6,610 nucleotides of DNA. Source: DATDRQ01 sp035291645. GTDB lineage: Bacteria; Chloroflexota; Anaerolineae; Anaerolineales; UBA4823. Both the position numbers and the translations under genes were made by a program. Each line of letters starts with the position of its first letter. Within the stretch, counting starts at the first letter, position 1. Positions 1-5,872 of this stretch are shown piece after piece. The stretch is from the NCBI GenBank assembly GCA_035291645.1, contig DATDRQ010000250.1:1-6610 (forward strand). Direction: 5' to 3'. The notes under the pieces were generated by a model that saw nothing but the letters and a program-made list of their open reading frames with translations, had not been told where the DNA came from and ran no database searches.

Positions 1-493
1 CATCGAAAAAGAGCGCCCGCACGATGGCAACGCCTTGTCTTTCACCACCCGAGAAGGTGCCAACGCGCGCTTCCGGATTGACAGCCGAGGAAGTGAAACC
101 CATGGATTGAGTCATCAACCGGTAGGTTTCCTGTTTCATCCTATTGACGTCGAGCAGGCCCCATTTATTGTTGAGTTCACGCCCCAAGAAGATATTGCGC
201 CACAAAGTTTGTAATTCAGCCAGGGCGCGTTCTTGATAAACCGCTTCCACTCCTAGTTGCCGGGCTTTAGAGACGGTAAGATGATCTACTTTTCGACCTT
301 TGAACAGTACCTCGCCAGAAGTAGGTTGGTGGTAGCCCGTGATAATCTTGATCAGGGTAGATTTCCCCGCTCCATTATCCCCCAGAAGACCGACAACTTC
401 GTTGCGACCTAATTGAAAATTGACATTTTCAAGCGCCTGGACTTCTCCGAAGGATTTGGATACGTTCCTGAGTTCCAGTCGATACTCCTCCAT
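1..493 (-). CDS. Sugar ABC transporter ATP-binding protein (N-terminal part, runs off the window)
   Basis: ATPase subunit of a CUT2-type (ribose/fructose/galactose-like) sugar importer; it would hydrolyse ATP at the inner face of the membrane. I translated 164 codons from the ATG at 493, which is preceded by a GGAGAGG ribosome site. Visible motifs are the Walker A loop GDNGAGKST (residues 38-46), the Q-loop YQER (86-89) and the ABC signature FSGGERQGVA (147-156). Walker B and the H-loop lie beyond base 1. The FSGGE-type signature is typical of single-domain ATPases that pair with FrcC-type permeases, whereas RbsA and MglA are two-domain; whether this one is single-domain cannot be seen. It follows the binding-protein gene on the same strand after 116 bp and is probably co-transcribed with it. 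The permease is not in the window in intact form and may lie further left. Family call secure, substrate unknown. Confidence 0.95.
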   Translation of the reverse strand, partial: MEEYRLELRNVSKSFGEVQALENVNFQLGRNEVVGLLGDNGAGKSTLIKIITGYHQPTSGEVLFKGRKVDHLTVSKARQLGVEAVYQERALAELQTLWRNIFLGRELNNKWGLLDVNRMKQETYRLMTQSMGFTSSAVNPEARVGTFSGGERQGVAIVRALFFD

Positions 494-536
494 AATCCTC
501 TCCGTTCGTGCGTTTTATAATAACACATTATTCAAA

Positions 537-565
537 GTGACAGTCACTTCAGAAATGACTGTCAC
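537..565 (-). promoter_or_regulatory. Intercistronic hairpin between binding-protein and ATPase genes
   Basis: A perfect 10-bp inverted repeat, GTGACAGTCA (537-546) and TGACTGTCAC (556-565), with a 9-nt loop. It lies in the gap between the two minus-strand genes. There is no clean T-run after it in the direction of transcription (CTTTGAATAAT follows), so it is not a convincing full terminator. In binding-protein operons such hairpins often stabilise the upstream mRNA or partly stop transcription, giving more binding protein than ATPase; that role here is inference. It could instead be a repressor operator, since it is a good dyad. Confidence 0.6.
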
Positions 566-592
566 CTGAACCTGAATGCTCGCTCAAGAAAG

Positions 593-621
593 CAGATTCG
601 GATTCTGCCTTAGCGAATCTG
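593..621 (-). promoter_or_regulatory. Hairpin spanning the stop codon of the binding-protein gene
   Basis: A perfect 8-bp inverted repeat, CAGATTCG (593-600) and CGAATCTG (614-621), with a 13-nt loop. The TAA stop of the binding-protein gene (610-612) sits in the loop, and one arm is formed by its last codons (Gln-Ile-Arg). The next bases in the transcription direction are CTTTCTTGAG, a weak pyrimidine stretch, so attenuation or 3'-end protection is possible. The stem is of modest GC content and could be chance. Confidence 0.4.
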
Positions 622-1734
622 TTGTTCAACCAACGCAGCCAATACTTCGATATTGTCTTTGTGGGCAAAGCCCGCGCCGGTGTCGATATGCAGACCGGTG
701 AAAGCGTAATTATGGGTGAGGCAGATCTGCAAGACAGCCATGTAACCTTGCAGGAACTGTTGCTGGTCGATAACCAGGTCAGTCCAACCGCCGCGGATGG
801 CTTCTACAGTGGCGGAGGAGAGGTCAAAGCCGGCCCCATAAACGTCGTCCGGACCCAGACCAGCGCTTTCGAAGAAGGTTTGCTGTGTTCCGGTCAGGTT
901 ACCGTGGTCGGTGACAACCAGTTTGATGTCTGGGTTGGCGGACATCATACCCACGAATACTGGCACCCCGGCAGCCGCATCCGCATTGGTGGCGTCATCG
1001 ATTTCCTGGTAGATAACTTCGAGGCCAGAATCTTCGAGAGCTTCTACAATTCCCTTTGTGCGCTCGCCACGACCAGCCTGCGCTAACAGACCCCAGACGA
1101 AGGCTTTATCGCCGGCCTGCAAGCCTGCCCGCGCGACAGATTCCTTGCCTAAAGACCAACCGGCCTGGTATAAGATCGCGCCGACATATCCGAAGCCGCT
1201 CGAAGAATACTTCCCTTGTAAGGTGGCGAGCTGGGTGTTCATGCTGGTTACGACAATACCCTTGGACTCAGCCTCGTCGACCAAGGGGCCGAAGGCTTCG
1301 TCACCCGGATGGCCCATGACGGCGATGCCATCAGGGTTCGTGGCCATAGCTTCGGAGAACTGCGTGATCATCTTCTCAGGGTTCCAATCGGACCAGACGT
1401 ATTCCACGTTCGGACCCAGATCGGTGGCAGCAGCAACGGCGCCGTTATAGACTACAGTCTCAAAGGGACCGCCAGGTGCGCCGCCGGGGAAGAAGACGAT
1501 ATTGGTGCCAGAACACCACTTGTCTTCCGCAGCGGGGGCGGCTCCCTCGGTAACAGCGGGCTCACTGACCTCGGGTTCAGTGACTTCGGGTTCGGTGGGT
1601 ACTGCTTCGCTCGGTACTGCTTCTTCCGTTGCGACGGGTGCGACCTCTTCAGTGGGCGTTTGTTGTCCACCGCAGGCGGTAAGCACTAAGCTCAAGACCA
1701 GAAAAGTGGCGAACAACACATGAAGCTTTTTCAT
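610..1734 (-). CDS. Sugar ABC transporter substrate-binding lipoprotein (RbsB-like, Peripla_BP_4 type)
   Basis: A 374-residue extracytoplasmic sugar-binding protein that delivers its ligand to the permease/ATPase complex. The N-terminus is a lipoprotein signal: basic MKK, a hydrophobic stretch (residues 6-18) and lipobox LTAC with Cys21 as the lipidated residue, then GG. Residues 24-70 form a Thr/Glu/Pro/Ala/Val-rich linker with pentapeptide repeats. The binding domain starts near Trp73-Cys74 and has the two-lobe type I fold pattern: NIVFFPGG first strand, ATNPDGIAVMGHP, then QAGRGERTKGI, and near the end DQQQFLQGYMAVLQ, which is typical of the family. The start is ATG at 1734 with AAGGAGAT upstream. 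It is transcribed ahead of the ATPase. The ligand cannot be deduced, but the divergent isomerase operon suggests an aldose or 6-deoxy sugar. Family call is firm. Confidence 0.95.
   Translation of the reverse strand: MKKLHVLFATFLVLSLVLTACGGQQTPTEEVAPVATEEAVPSEAVPTEPEVTEPEVSEPAVTEGAAPAAEDKWCSGTNIVFFPGGAPGGPFETVVYNGAVAAATDLGPNVEYVWSDWNPEKMITQFSEAMATNPDGIAVMGHPGDEAFGPLVDEAESKGIVVTSMNTQLATLQGKYSSSGFGYVGAILYQAGWSLGKESVARAGLQAGDKAFVWGLLAQAGRGERTKGIVEALEDSGLEVIYQEIDDATNADAAAGVPVFVGMMSANPDIKLVVTDHGNLTGTQQTFFESAGLGPDDVYGAGFDLSSATVEAIRGGWTDLVIDQQQFLQGYMAVLQICLTHNYAFTGLHIDTGAGFAHKDNIEVLAALVEQQIR
1558..1617 (-). repeat. 15-bp tandem repeat encoding the Glu-Pro linker of the lipoprotein
   Basis: Four diverged 15-bp units start at 1558, 1573, 1588 and 1603 (plus strand: GGGCTCACTGACCTC, GGGTTCAGTGACTTC, GGGTTCGGTGGGTAC, TGCTTCGCTCGGTAC). 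The 11-mer GGTACTGCTTC also recurs at 15-bp spacing (1598 and 1613). They encode pentapeptides such as TEPEV and SEPAV between the lipidated Cys and the sugar-binding domain. The period is a multiple of three, so copy-number change would alter linker length without a frameshift. Confidence 0.75.
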
Positions 1735-1927
1735 CTTTTCATCTCCTTTTTATAATTCTCAGGGGTTGATTGAGCAGAGTGGAATGGCCTACGATCTATT
1801 TCAACTCATTAACACCTCCTCACACGATCTTTACGGCCATCTAGGAATGACCAGGATGCCGTCTCAAGAAACAAAGTGACATAAATCCCCAAGTATTTGT
1901 TATCGTTCCCGTTATCGTTCACATAAT
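1735..1927 (-). other. 5' leader of the binding-protein mRNA with a strong SD and two-codon ORF
   Basis: From the predicted transcription start (near 1927) to the lipoprotein ATG lies about 190 nt without a substantial ORF. It contains a near-perfect Shine-Dalgarno AGGAGG (plus-strand 1815-1820) placed 5 nt before ATG-AGT-TGA (1801-1809), a minimal ORF coding Met-Ser. This lies about 65 nt upstream of the real start codon, which has its own AAGGAGAT site. The mini-ORF may be a chance remnant or a translated leader; I see no recognised riboswitch. Confidence 0.4.
1899..1920 (-). promoter_or_regulatory. Tandem 10-bp repeat, candidate operator downstream of the promoter
   Basis: Two exact copies of GAACGATAAC (minus strand; plus-strand 1911-1920 and 1899-1908), separated by 2 bp and so offset by 12 bp, roughly one helical turn. 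They fall about +8 to +29 relative to the predicted transcription start of the binding-protein operon, where a bound repressor would block RNA polymerase. A related GATAACC sits just upstream of the -35 box (plus-strand 1966-1972). The regulator is unknown and not encoded in the window; a LacI- or GntR-type sugar regulator would be usual for such operons. Confidence 0.45.
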
Positions 1928-1934
1928 CCTGATA

Positions 1935-1963
1935 ATCTTAGCAAAAATATAGAAGTATGTCAA
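1935..1963 (-). promoter_or_regulatory. Sigma70-type promoter of the binding-protein/ATPase operon
   Basis: On the minus strand, a consensus -35 box TTGACA (plus-strand 1958-1963) is followed after exactly 17 bp by TAAGAT (1935-1940), which matches 4 of 6 positions of TATAAT. The spacer and surroundings are AT-rich. The transcription start would be near 1927. The -35 box lies directly beside the left end of the putative IS scar, so this promoter may have been created or left intact by that event. Confidence 0.65.
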
Positions 1964-1964
1964 G

Positions 1965-2382
1965 AGGTTATCTGACCTTCGGACGAAAGATCGGACAGGG
2001 TTCTGCTAAAAAGGCCGGAAGCCTCTACATTGAGTAAAACCGATTGTAACATGAACCAATTCCAGCACCACTTGGAACAGATAATTGCGCTCACGCTGAT
2101 CGCCTTTGCCGTTGGGCCGTGTTTTGGGGAAGCTCCCCGCGAATTGACCTACGGTAAGTTGAAACCACCTCTGCTCCTTGATACCATGCAGGGGACAACG
2201 TCGATCGACACAAACTAACATCCCAAATCGTTACCGGATTCGGGCTTATTTGTCCTGCTCAAACAGAAGCTGCGCATTTCCCAGTAATGACAATATCCAT
2301 TTCACCAAACATTTGCAGAGATAAAGTAAAATTGAACCGTTCCCGATTTGGTGCACACGTTTATCTTGTCAGGGATAACTTA
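1965..2382. mobile_element. Possible decayed insertion-sequence scar bounded by imperfect inverted repeats
   Basis: The left end reads AGGTTATC-TGAC (from 1965) and the right end, read on the minus strand from about 2381, reads AAGTTATCCCTGAC. The two match except for one substitution and a 2-nt indel. Between them lies a transposase-like fragment (2030-2218). The right end is about 16-30 bp from where permease homology begins, and the left end abuts the -35 box of the divergent promoter. I could not find a clear target-site duplication. The same GATAAC core also resembles the candidate operator repeats, so the ends could be regulator sites instead. Low confidence as an IS. Confidence 0.3.
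2030..2218 (+). pseudogene. Transposase C-terminal fragment (putative)
   Basis: An open stretch whose residues from the ATG at 2051 to about 2155 (starting MNQFQHHLEQIIALTLIAF, then GEAPRELTYG) resemble, from memory, the C-terminal segment of certain IS4-like DDE transposases. In those, a pattern like MNK..H.EQMIAL.LIAYAIG..GEA.RD..YG follows the last catalytic region. There is no ribosome site. The catalytic Asp/Glu part is absent, and the residues after position 2155 no longer fit. I read it as a dead remnant. The opposite-strand ORF over the same bases (2006-2221) has no recognisable protein character. The match is a recollection of a pattern, not a search result. Confidence 0.4.
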
Positions 2383-2413
2383 GATAGCGCTTGATTGATG
2401 GGCGTCAACTTGA
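2219..2413. other. AT-rich spacer without recognisable gene
   Basis: No coding pattern is visible here on either strand up to the permease remnant. The stretch contains the right inverted repeat of the putative IS scar (near 2368-2381). A TAAAAT hexamer (2327-2332) resembles a -10 box but has no -35 partner at usual spacing. The last dozen bases (2398-2412, reading MGVNL) may be out-of-frame permease sequence. Confidence 0.4.
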
Positions 2414-2587
2414 ACCGGAACTGTCTTTGGCACTTTCGTCGCCTCGTTCATCATCGGCTCCATCAACGCCGGGATCGTCGCCGCCGGGCTGACCGGATTC
2501 TGGACAAATGTGATTAACGGCTTGATCATTGTGGTCTCTGTTTTGCTCCAGGCTTTGATCGGCAAAAGGTTAGCCCGATCGTCATAA
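2414..2587 (+). pseudogene. C-terminal remnant of a sugar ABC transporter permease (RbsC/FrcC family)
   Basis: The reading frame ending at TAA 2585-2587 encodes 57 residues that match the end of BPD_transp_2 sugar permeases: TGTVFGTFVAS, IIGSINAGIVAAGLTGFW, and the last membrane helix NGLIIVVSVLLQAL, followed by a basic tail GKRLARSS. An in-frame TGA at 2411 and the AT-rich sequence before it show that the rest of the gene (normally about 320 residues) is missing. The preceding bases read MGVNLN in a different frame (2398-2415), close to the usual Gly-rich segment before this motif, which suggests a small frame-disrupting indel near 2412-2416. It lies 36 bp before the isomerase start on the same strand, so the ancestral operon probably ran permease then isomerase. 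It has no start codon or ribosome site and is non-functional. Confidence 0.75.
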
Positions 2588-2623
2588 AGAATAGCTCAGC
2601 ATAGAGGTATAGGAGAAAGAAGC

Positions 2624-4066
2624 ATGGATCAAGTTTTTAAACCTATCAGTCTCGGTGTGATCGTCGGGAACCGGGGTTTCTTTCCTGCCCACCTGTGCGA
2701 CAGTGGGCGCAAGACGATCTTGAAAGTCCTGGCCGAGGAGGGCGTCCAGGCCATCGCCCTGACACCGGAAGATACCCGGTTTGGGAGTGTGGAAAGCCTG
2801 AGTGAGGCCCATAAGTGCGCCGACCTGTTCAAGAAACACCGGGAAGAGATCGACGGCGTACTGGTAACCCTGCCAAACTTCGGAGACGAGCGAGCGATCG
2901 CCAATACCTTGCGATGGGCGCGCCTGGATGTACCGGTGTTGGTGCACGCTTTCCCCGACGATGCCCTCAAGATGACCCTCGCCGACCGGCGTGATTCGTT
3001 CTGCGGCAAGATGTCTGCCTGCAACAACCTGGCTCAATACGGCATCAAATATTCCCTGACCAGCCTGCATACTGTCGATCCGGAAAGCGAGAGCTTCCGA
3101 GCCGACCTGCGCCAGTTTGCCAGCACCTGCCGGGTGGTGCGCGGGTTACGATCAGCGCGCATCGGCGCCATCGGTGCGCGGCCAGCTGCCTTTAATACTG
3201 TCCGCTTCAGCGAAAAGATGCTCGAAAGAACGGGCATCTCCGTTGAGACCCTCGACCTCTCTGAGGTATTCGGTCGTGCCGCTCGCATCAAGGAGGGCGA
3301 TCCCAGGTTGAAAACTAAGCTGGAGGAGATGAAAGCCTATGTCCCAGCGAACGGCGTCCCCAGCGAATCGCTGGTTAAGATGGCTAAGCTGGGTGCGATG
3401 ATCGACGCCTGGATGGAGGCCAATCAGCTGGTCGGCAGCGCCGTGCAGTGCTGGACTTCGATGGAAGAGTTTTACGGGGTAGTGCCATGCACTTTGATGA
3501 GCATGATGAGCAACAGCCTGATGCCATCGGCCTGTGAAACAGACATCGCGGGTGTGATCGGCATGTACGCCCTGGTGCTGGCCTCGGGGAAAGCCAGTGC
3601 GCTCGTCGATTGGAACAATAACTACGGTGATGATCCCGATAAAGGCGTGATCTTCCATTGCTCCAACCTACCCAAGGATGTGTTCGTTGACGAGACGATC
3701 GCAGTTGAAGACATCCCCATGATGGATTACCAGGCGATCATCGCTGGGACGGTGGGTAGGGAGAACACCTACGGCACCATCGTCGGCCGCGTGCGCGCCG
3801 CCCCGTTCACCTACTGTCGTGTTTCCACGGACGATCTGAACGGCGTCATTGCTGCCTACGTGGGCGAGGGCGAGCTGACCAGCGACCCGTTAAAGACATT
3901 CGGTGGCTACGGCGTGGTGCGCGTGCCAAACCTGCAAAAGCTGCTGCGTTACATTTGTGAGAACGGCTTTGAACATCACGTAGCCATCAACCTTTCACGG
4001 ACGGCCGACGCAGTCTCCGAGGCGCTGGAGAAATACCTGGGCTGGGTGGTGTACTACCACCAGTAA
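2624..4066 (+). CDS. L-fucose/L-arabinose isomerase-family protein (COG2407-like)
   Basis: A 480-residue cytoplasmic aldose-ketose isomerase candidate. The metal-binding pattern of FucI-type enzymes is visible: Glu305 in ACETDIAG and Asp329 in LVDWNNN, 24 residues apart exactly as Glu337/Asp361 of E. coli FucI. His345 lies in FHCSN, and His451-His452 in EHHVAINL near the C-terminus are the candidates for the FucI His528 equivalent. The N-terminal half (GVIVGNRGFF, DGVLVTLPNFGDE, VPVLVHAFPDD) is the substrate-binding Rossmann-like part. It is shorter than classical FucI (about 590 residues), as usual for this broader family, whose members act on various aldoses or are uncharacterised. ATG at 2624 has AGGAGA 7 bp upstream. 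First intact gene of the plus-strand operon, after the permease remnant. Fold and family are firm; the sugar is unknown. Confidence 0.9.
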   Translation: MDQVFKPISLGVIVGNRGFFPAHLCDSGRKTILKVLAEEGVQAIALTPEDTRFGSVESLSEAHKCADLFKKHREEIDGVLVTLPNFGDERAIANTLRWARLDVPVLVHAFPDDALKMTLADRRDSFCGKMSACNNLAQYGIKYSLTSLHTVDPESESFRADLRQFASTCRVVRGLRSARIGAIGARPAAFNTVRFSEKMLERTGISVETLDLSEVFGRAARIKEGDPRLKTKLEEMKAYVPANGVPSESLVKMAKLGAMIDAWMEANQLVGSAVQCWTSMEEFYGVVPCTLMSMMSNSLMPSACETDIAGVIGMYALVLASGKASALVDWNNNYGDDPDKGVIFHCSNLPKDVFVDETIAVEDIPMMDYQAIIAGTVGRENTYGTIVGRVRAAPFTYCRVSTDDLNGVIAAYVGEGELTSDPLKTFGGYGVVRVPNLQKLLRYICENGFEHHVAINLSRTADAVSEALEKYLGWVVYYHQ

Positions 4067-4077
4067 TTTGCAGTCAC

Positions 4078-4707
4078 ATGAAAGTCATCCTCTGTTACGG
4101 CGATTCGAACACCTGGGGGTACGATCCCCTCACCCAGGAACGCTTCTCTCCACTCGTGAGATGGACCGGTGTACTGGCGCGCCAGCTCGGTGAGGGGTAC
4201 CAGGTGATCGAAGAAGGCTTGTCCGGGCGGACGACCGTTTGGGATGATCCAGTGGAAGGTCTGCATAAGAACGGGAAAAGTTACCTGCTCCCATGCCTCG
4301 AGTCTCACCAGCCCATCGATCTGGTTCTGCTCATGTTGGGTACTAACGATCTAAAAATGCGCTTTTCTGTTCCCGCTGCTGATATCGCCGCCAGTGTTGG
4401 GGTGCTGGTGGATGTCATTCAAAAGAGCGCAACCGGGGTTGGCGGCGCTGCTCCCCGAGTGCTGCTGATAGCCCCGCCCCCGGTTGGCAAGCTCAGCGAG
4501 TTCGCCGAGATGTTCAGCGACGCCGAAGTCAAGTCGCACAAGCTCTCCGAGTATTACCGGGTTGTGGCCACGCAGTACGGTTGTGATTTCCTGAATGCCA
4601 GGGATTTCATCCTCTCCAGCGACATAGATGGAATTCACTTCGAGGCCGACCAGCACCACAAGCTGGGCGAAGCGGTTGCGCTGCGTGTTAGGCAAATTCT
4701 CAAGTAA
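4078..4707 (+). CDS. SGNH/GDSL-family esterase (arylesterase/acetyltransferase-like)
   Basis: A 209-residue hydrolase with all SGNH blocks. Block I is YGDSNTWG with nucleophile Ser10. Block II is EEGLSGRTT, giving an oxyanion Gly (47 or 50). Block III is LGTND with Asn90. Block V is DIDGIHF with Asp184 and His187 completing the triad. The GDSNTWGYD and GLSGRTT pattern is like the TesA-independent arylesterase group that includes Mycobacterium smegmatis acyltransferase MsAcT. There is no signal peptide, so it probably acts in the cytoplasm, plausibly removing acetyl or other acyl groups from an imported sugar (inference). The gene starts 11 bp after the isomerase stop. No Shine-Dalgarno is visible before ATG 4078, so translation is probably coupled to the upstream gene. 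Confidence 0.9.
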   Translation: MKVILCYGDSNTWGYDPLTQERFSPLVRWTGVLARQLGEGYQVIEEGLSGRTTVWDDPVEGLHKNGKSYLLPCLESHQPIDLVLLMLGTNDLKMRFSVPAADIAASVGVLVDVIQKSATGVGGAAPRVLLIAPPPVGKLSEFAEMFSDAEVKSHKLSEYYRVVATQYGCDFLNARDFILSSDIDGIHFEADQHHKLGEAVALRVRQILK

Positions 4708-4719
4708 CAGGTACGAGCG

Positions 4720-5868
4720 ATGAAGCCGCGCGAAAGAGTCATCCTGGCGTTGAATCACAAGGAGGCGGACCGGATTCCCATTGACCTGGGGGCAACCATC
4801 GTTTCCTCGATCACCAAGGCTTCGTACATCCCCCTCAAAAAGCACCTGGGGATTCCCCTGGAAGAGATCAAGATGCTGGACTATGTCCAGCAGTTGCCTT
4901 ACCTGGACGATGCCTTGATGGACCGCTTCGGAGTGGACTTCCGCATGGTGCAACTGCCGGCCGCCACTGCGCCGGACCTGGCCATTTTCGAAGAGGGCGA
5001 TTATTACGCCTTCATCGACCGCTGGGGTTCTAAACTGCATATGCCCAAGGAAGGCGGCCTGTACTTCGATTGGGTGGATTTCCCGATCAAAGAGACGACC
5101 ATGGAGGCTCTAGATCAGTATAAGTGGCCTCGCCCCGACCCCCATGAATACAACCTCCGCCTGGGTGAACAGGCTCGGGATATCTATGCGAATACAGATT
5201 TCGCCTTGGTCGGCAGCGCGGTGATCGGCGGCGGCATCTTTGAGCAGCCGGCGCGCACGATGGGCCTGGAAAACTTCCTCATGGCCCTGATCACCGAACC
5301 TAAATTCGCCGACCGGTTGATGGAGCAGATCACCGATATCTACATCGAGTCGTGCAACAACTATCTAGACGAAGTTGGAAAATACATCCAGATCTTCACC
5401 TATTGGGACGACGTCAACACGCAAGACGGGTGGATGATCAGCCCAGACATCTACCGCAAGGTGATCAAGCCCAAGGAGCGCCGCCTGGTGGAGGCCATCA
5501 GGAAAAAGACAGACGCCAAGCTCTTCTTCCACGGCTGTGGCGCCACCTTCGATCTGATCCCAGACCTGATCGAGCTCGGCTTTGACATCCTTAACCCAAT
5601 TCAGGTCTCGGCGCGTGGCATGGATACAAAGCGGTTGAAGGGTGAATATGGTAAAGACATTGTCTTTTGGGGCGGTGGCGTGGACACCCAACGCGTGCTA
5701 CCCTTCGGGAAGCCGGAAGAAGTTGTGGATGAGGTCAAGCGCCGCATCGATGACCTTGCTCCGGGTGGCGGATTTATCTTCGCTGCCGTTCATAATATCC
5801 AGGCTTTCATCCCCCCCGAAAACATCGTCGCCGCCTTTGATACTGCCCTGGACTATGGCTGCTATTAA
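4720..5868 (+). CDS. Uroporphyrinogen decarboxylase-superfamily protein, MtaA/CmuA-like (not HemE)
   Basis: A 382-residue TIM-barrel protein of the URO-D superfamily. The N-terminus MKPRERVILALNHKEADR is the standard opening of the non-heme branch. Further family marks are TYWDDVNTQ (Asp230/Asp231), MISPDIYRKVIKP, and FFHGCG with His271-x-Cys273. The last resembles the zinc-binding H-x-C motif of methylcobamide:coenzyme M methyltransferases. The third ligand region, which carries Cys in MtaA, here reads GGGFIFAAVHNIQ with His358. The N-terminal porphyrin-binding signature with paired Arg residues of true HemE is absent, so heme synthesis is unlikely. No corrinoid-binding domain is fused or adjacent in the window. 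The gene is 12 bp after the esterase, with a short AGGT ribosome site (4709-4712). The reaction is unknown; methyl transfer on an imported compound is a guess. Confidence 0.88.
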   Translation: MKPRERVILALNHKEADRIPIDLGATIVSSITKASYIPLKKHLGIPLEEIKMLDYVQQLPYLDDALMDRFGVDFRMVQLPAATAPDLAIFEEGDYYAFIDRWGSKLHMPKEGGLYFDWVDFPIKETTMEALDQYKWPRPDPHEYNLRLGEQARDIYANTDFALVGSAVIGGGIFEQPARTMGLENFLMALITEPKFADRLMEQITDIYIESCNNYLDEVGKYIQIFTYWDDVNTQDGWMISPDIYRKVIKPKERRLVEAIRKKTDAKLFFHGCGATFDLIPDLIELGFDILNPIQVSARGMDTKRLKGEYGKDIVFWGGGVDTQRVLPFGKPEEVVDEVKRRIDDLAPGGGFIFAAVHNIQAFIPPENIVAAFDTALDYGCY

Positions 5869-5872
5869 CCCT

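Noticed and set aside
622..1086. 154-codon plus-strand frame opposite the binding-protein gene
   Set aside because: Shadow of the lipoprotein coding sequence, which has a signal peptide, lipobox and full-length family match.
2116..2138. GGGGAAGCTCCCC dyad as a terminator
   Set aside because: Very short stem with no following T-run; it lies inside the transposase-like fragment.
2327..2332. TAAAAT as a -10 box for a plus-strand promoter of the isomerase operon
   Set aside because: No acceptable -35 hexamer lies 16-19 bp upstream. The promoter of the plus-strand operon was not located.
2380..2565. 61-codon minus-strand frame opposite the permease remnant
   Set aside because: The plus strand gives clear permease motifs in this interval; the minus-strand peptide resembles nothing and lacks a ribosome site.
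2582..3070. 162-codon minus-strand frame over the isomerase start
   Set aside because: Antisense to the well-supported N-terminus and ribosome site of the isomerase; no domain recognised.
3152..3658. 168-codon minus-strand frame inside the isomerase gene
   Set aside because: Antisense shadow of a strongly supported gene, with a His/Gln/Arg-rich composition typical of such shadows and no ribosome site of note.
4351..5040. 229-codon open frame on the minus strand
   Set aside because: It lies antisense to the esterase and the first URO-D-like gene and spans their junction. The protein has no recognisable motifs, while both plus-strand genes have complete family signatures.
4720..5868. Heme-biosynthesis gene hemE
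   Set aside because: The HemE N-terminal substrate-binding signature with its Arg pair is missing and an H-x-C motif is present instead, so only the superfamily name applies.
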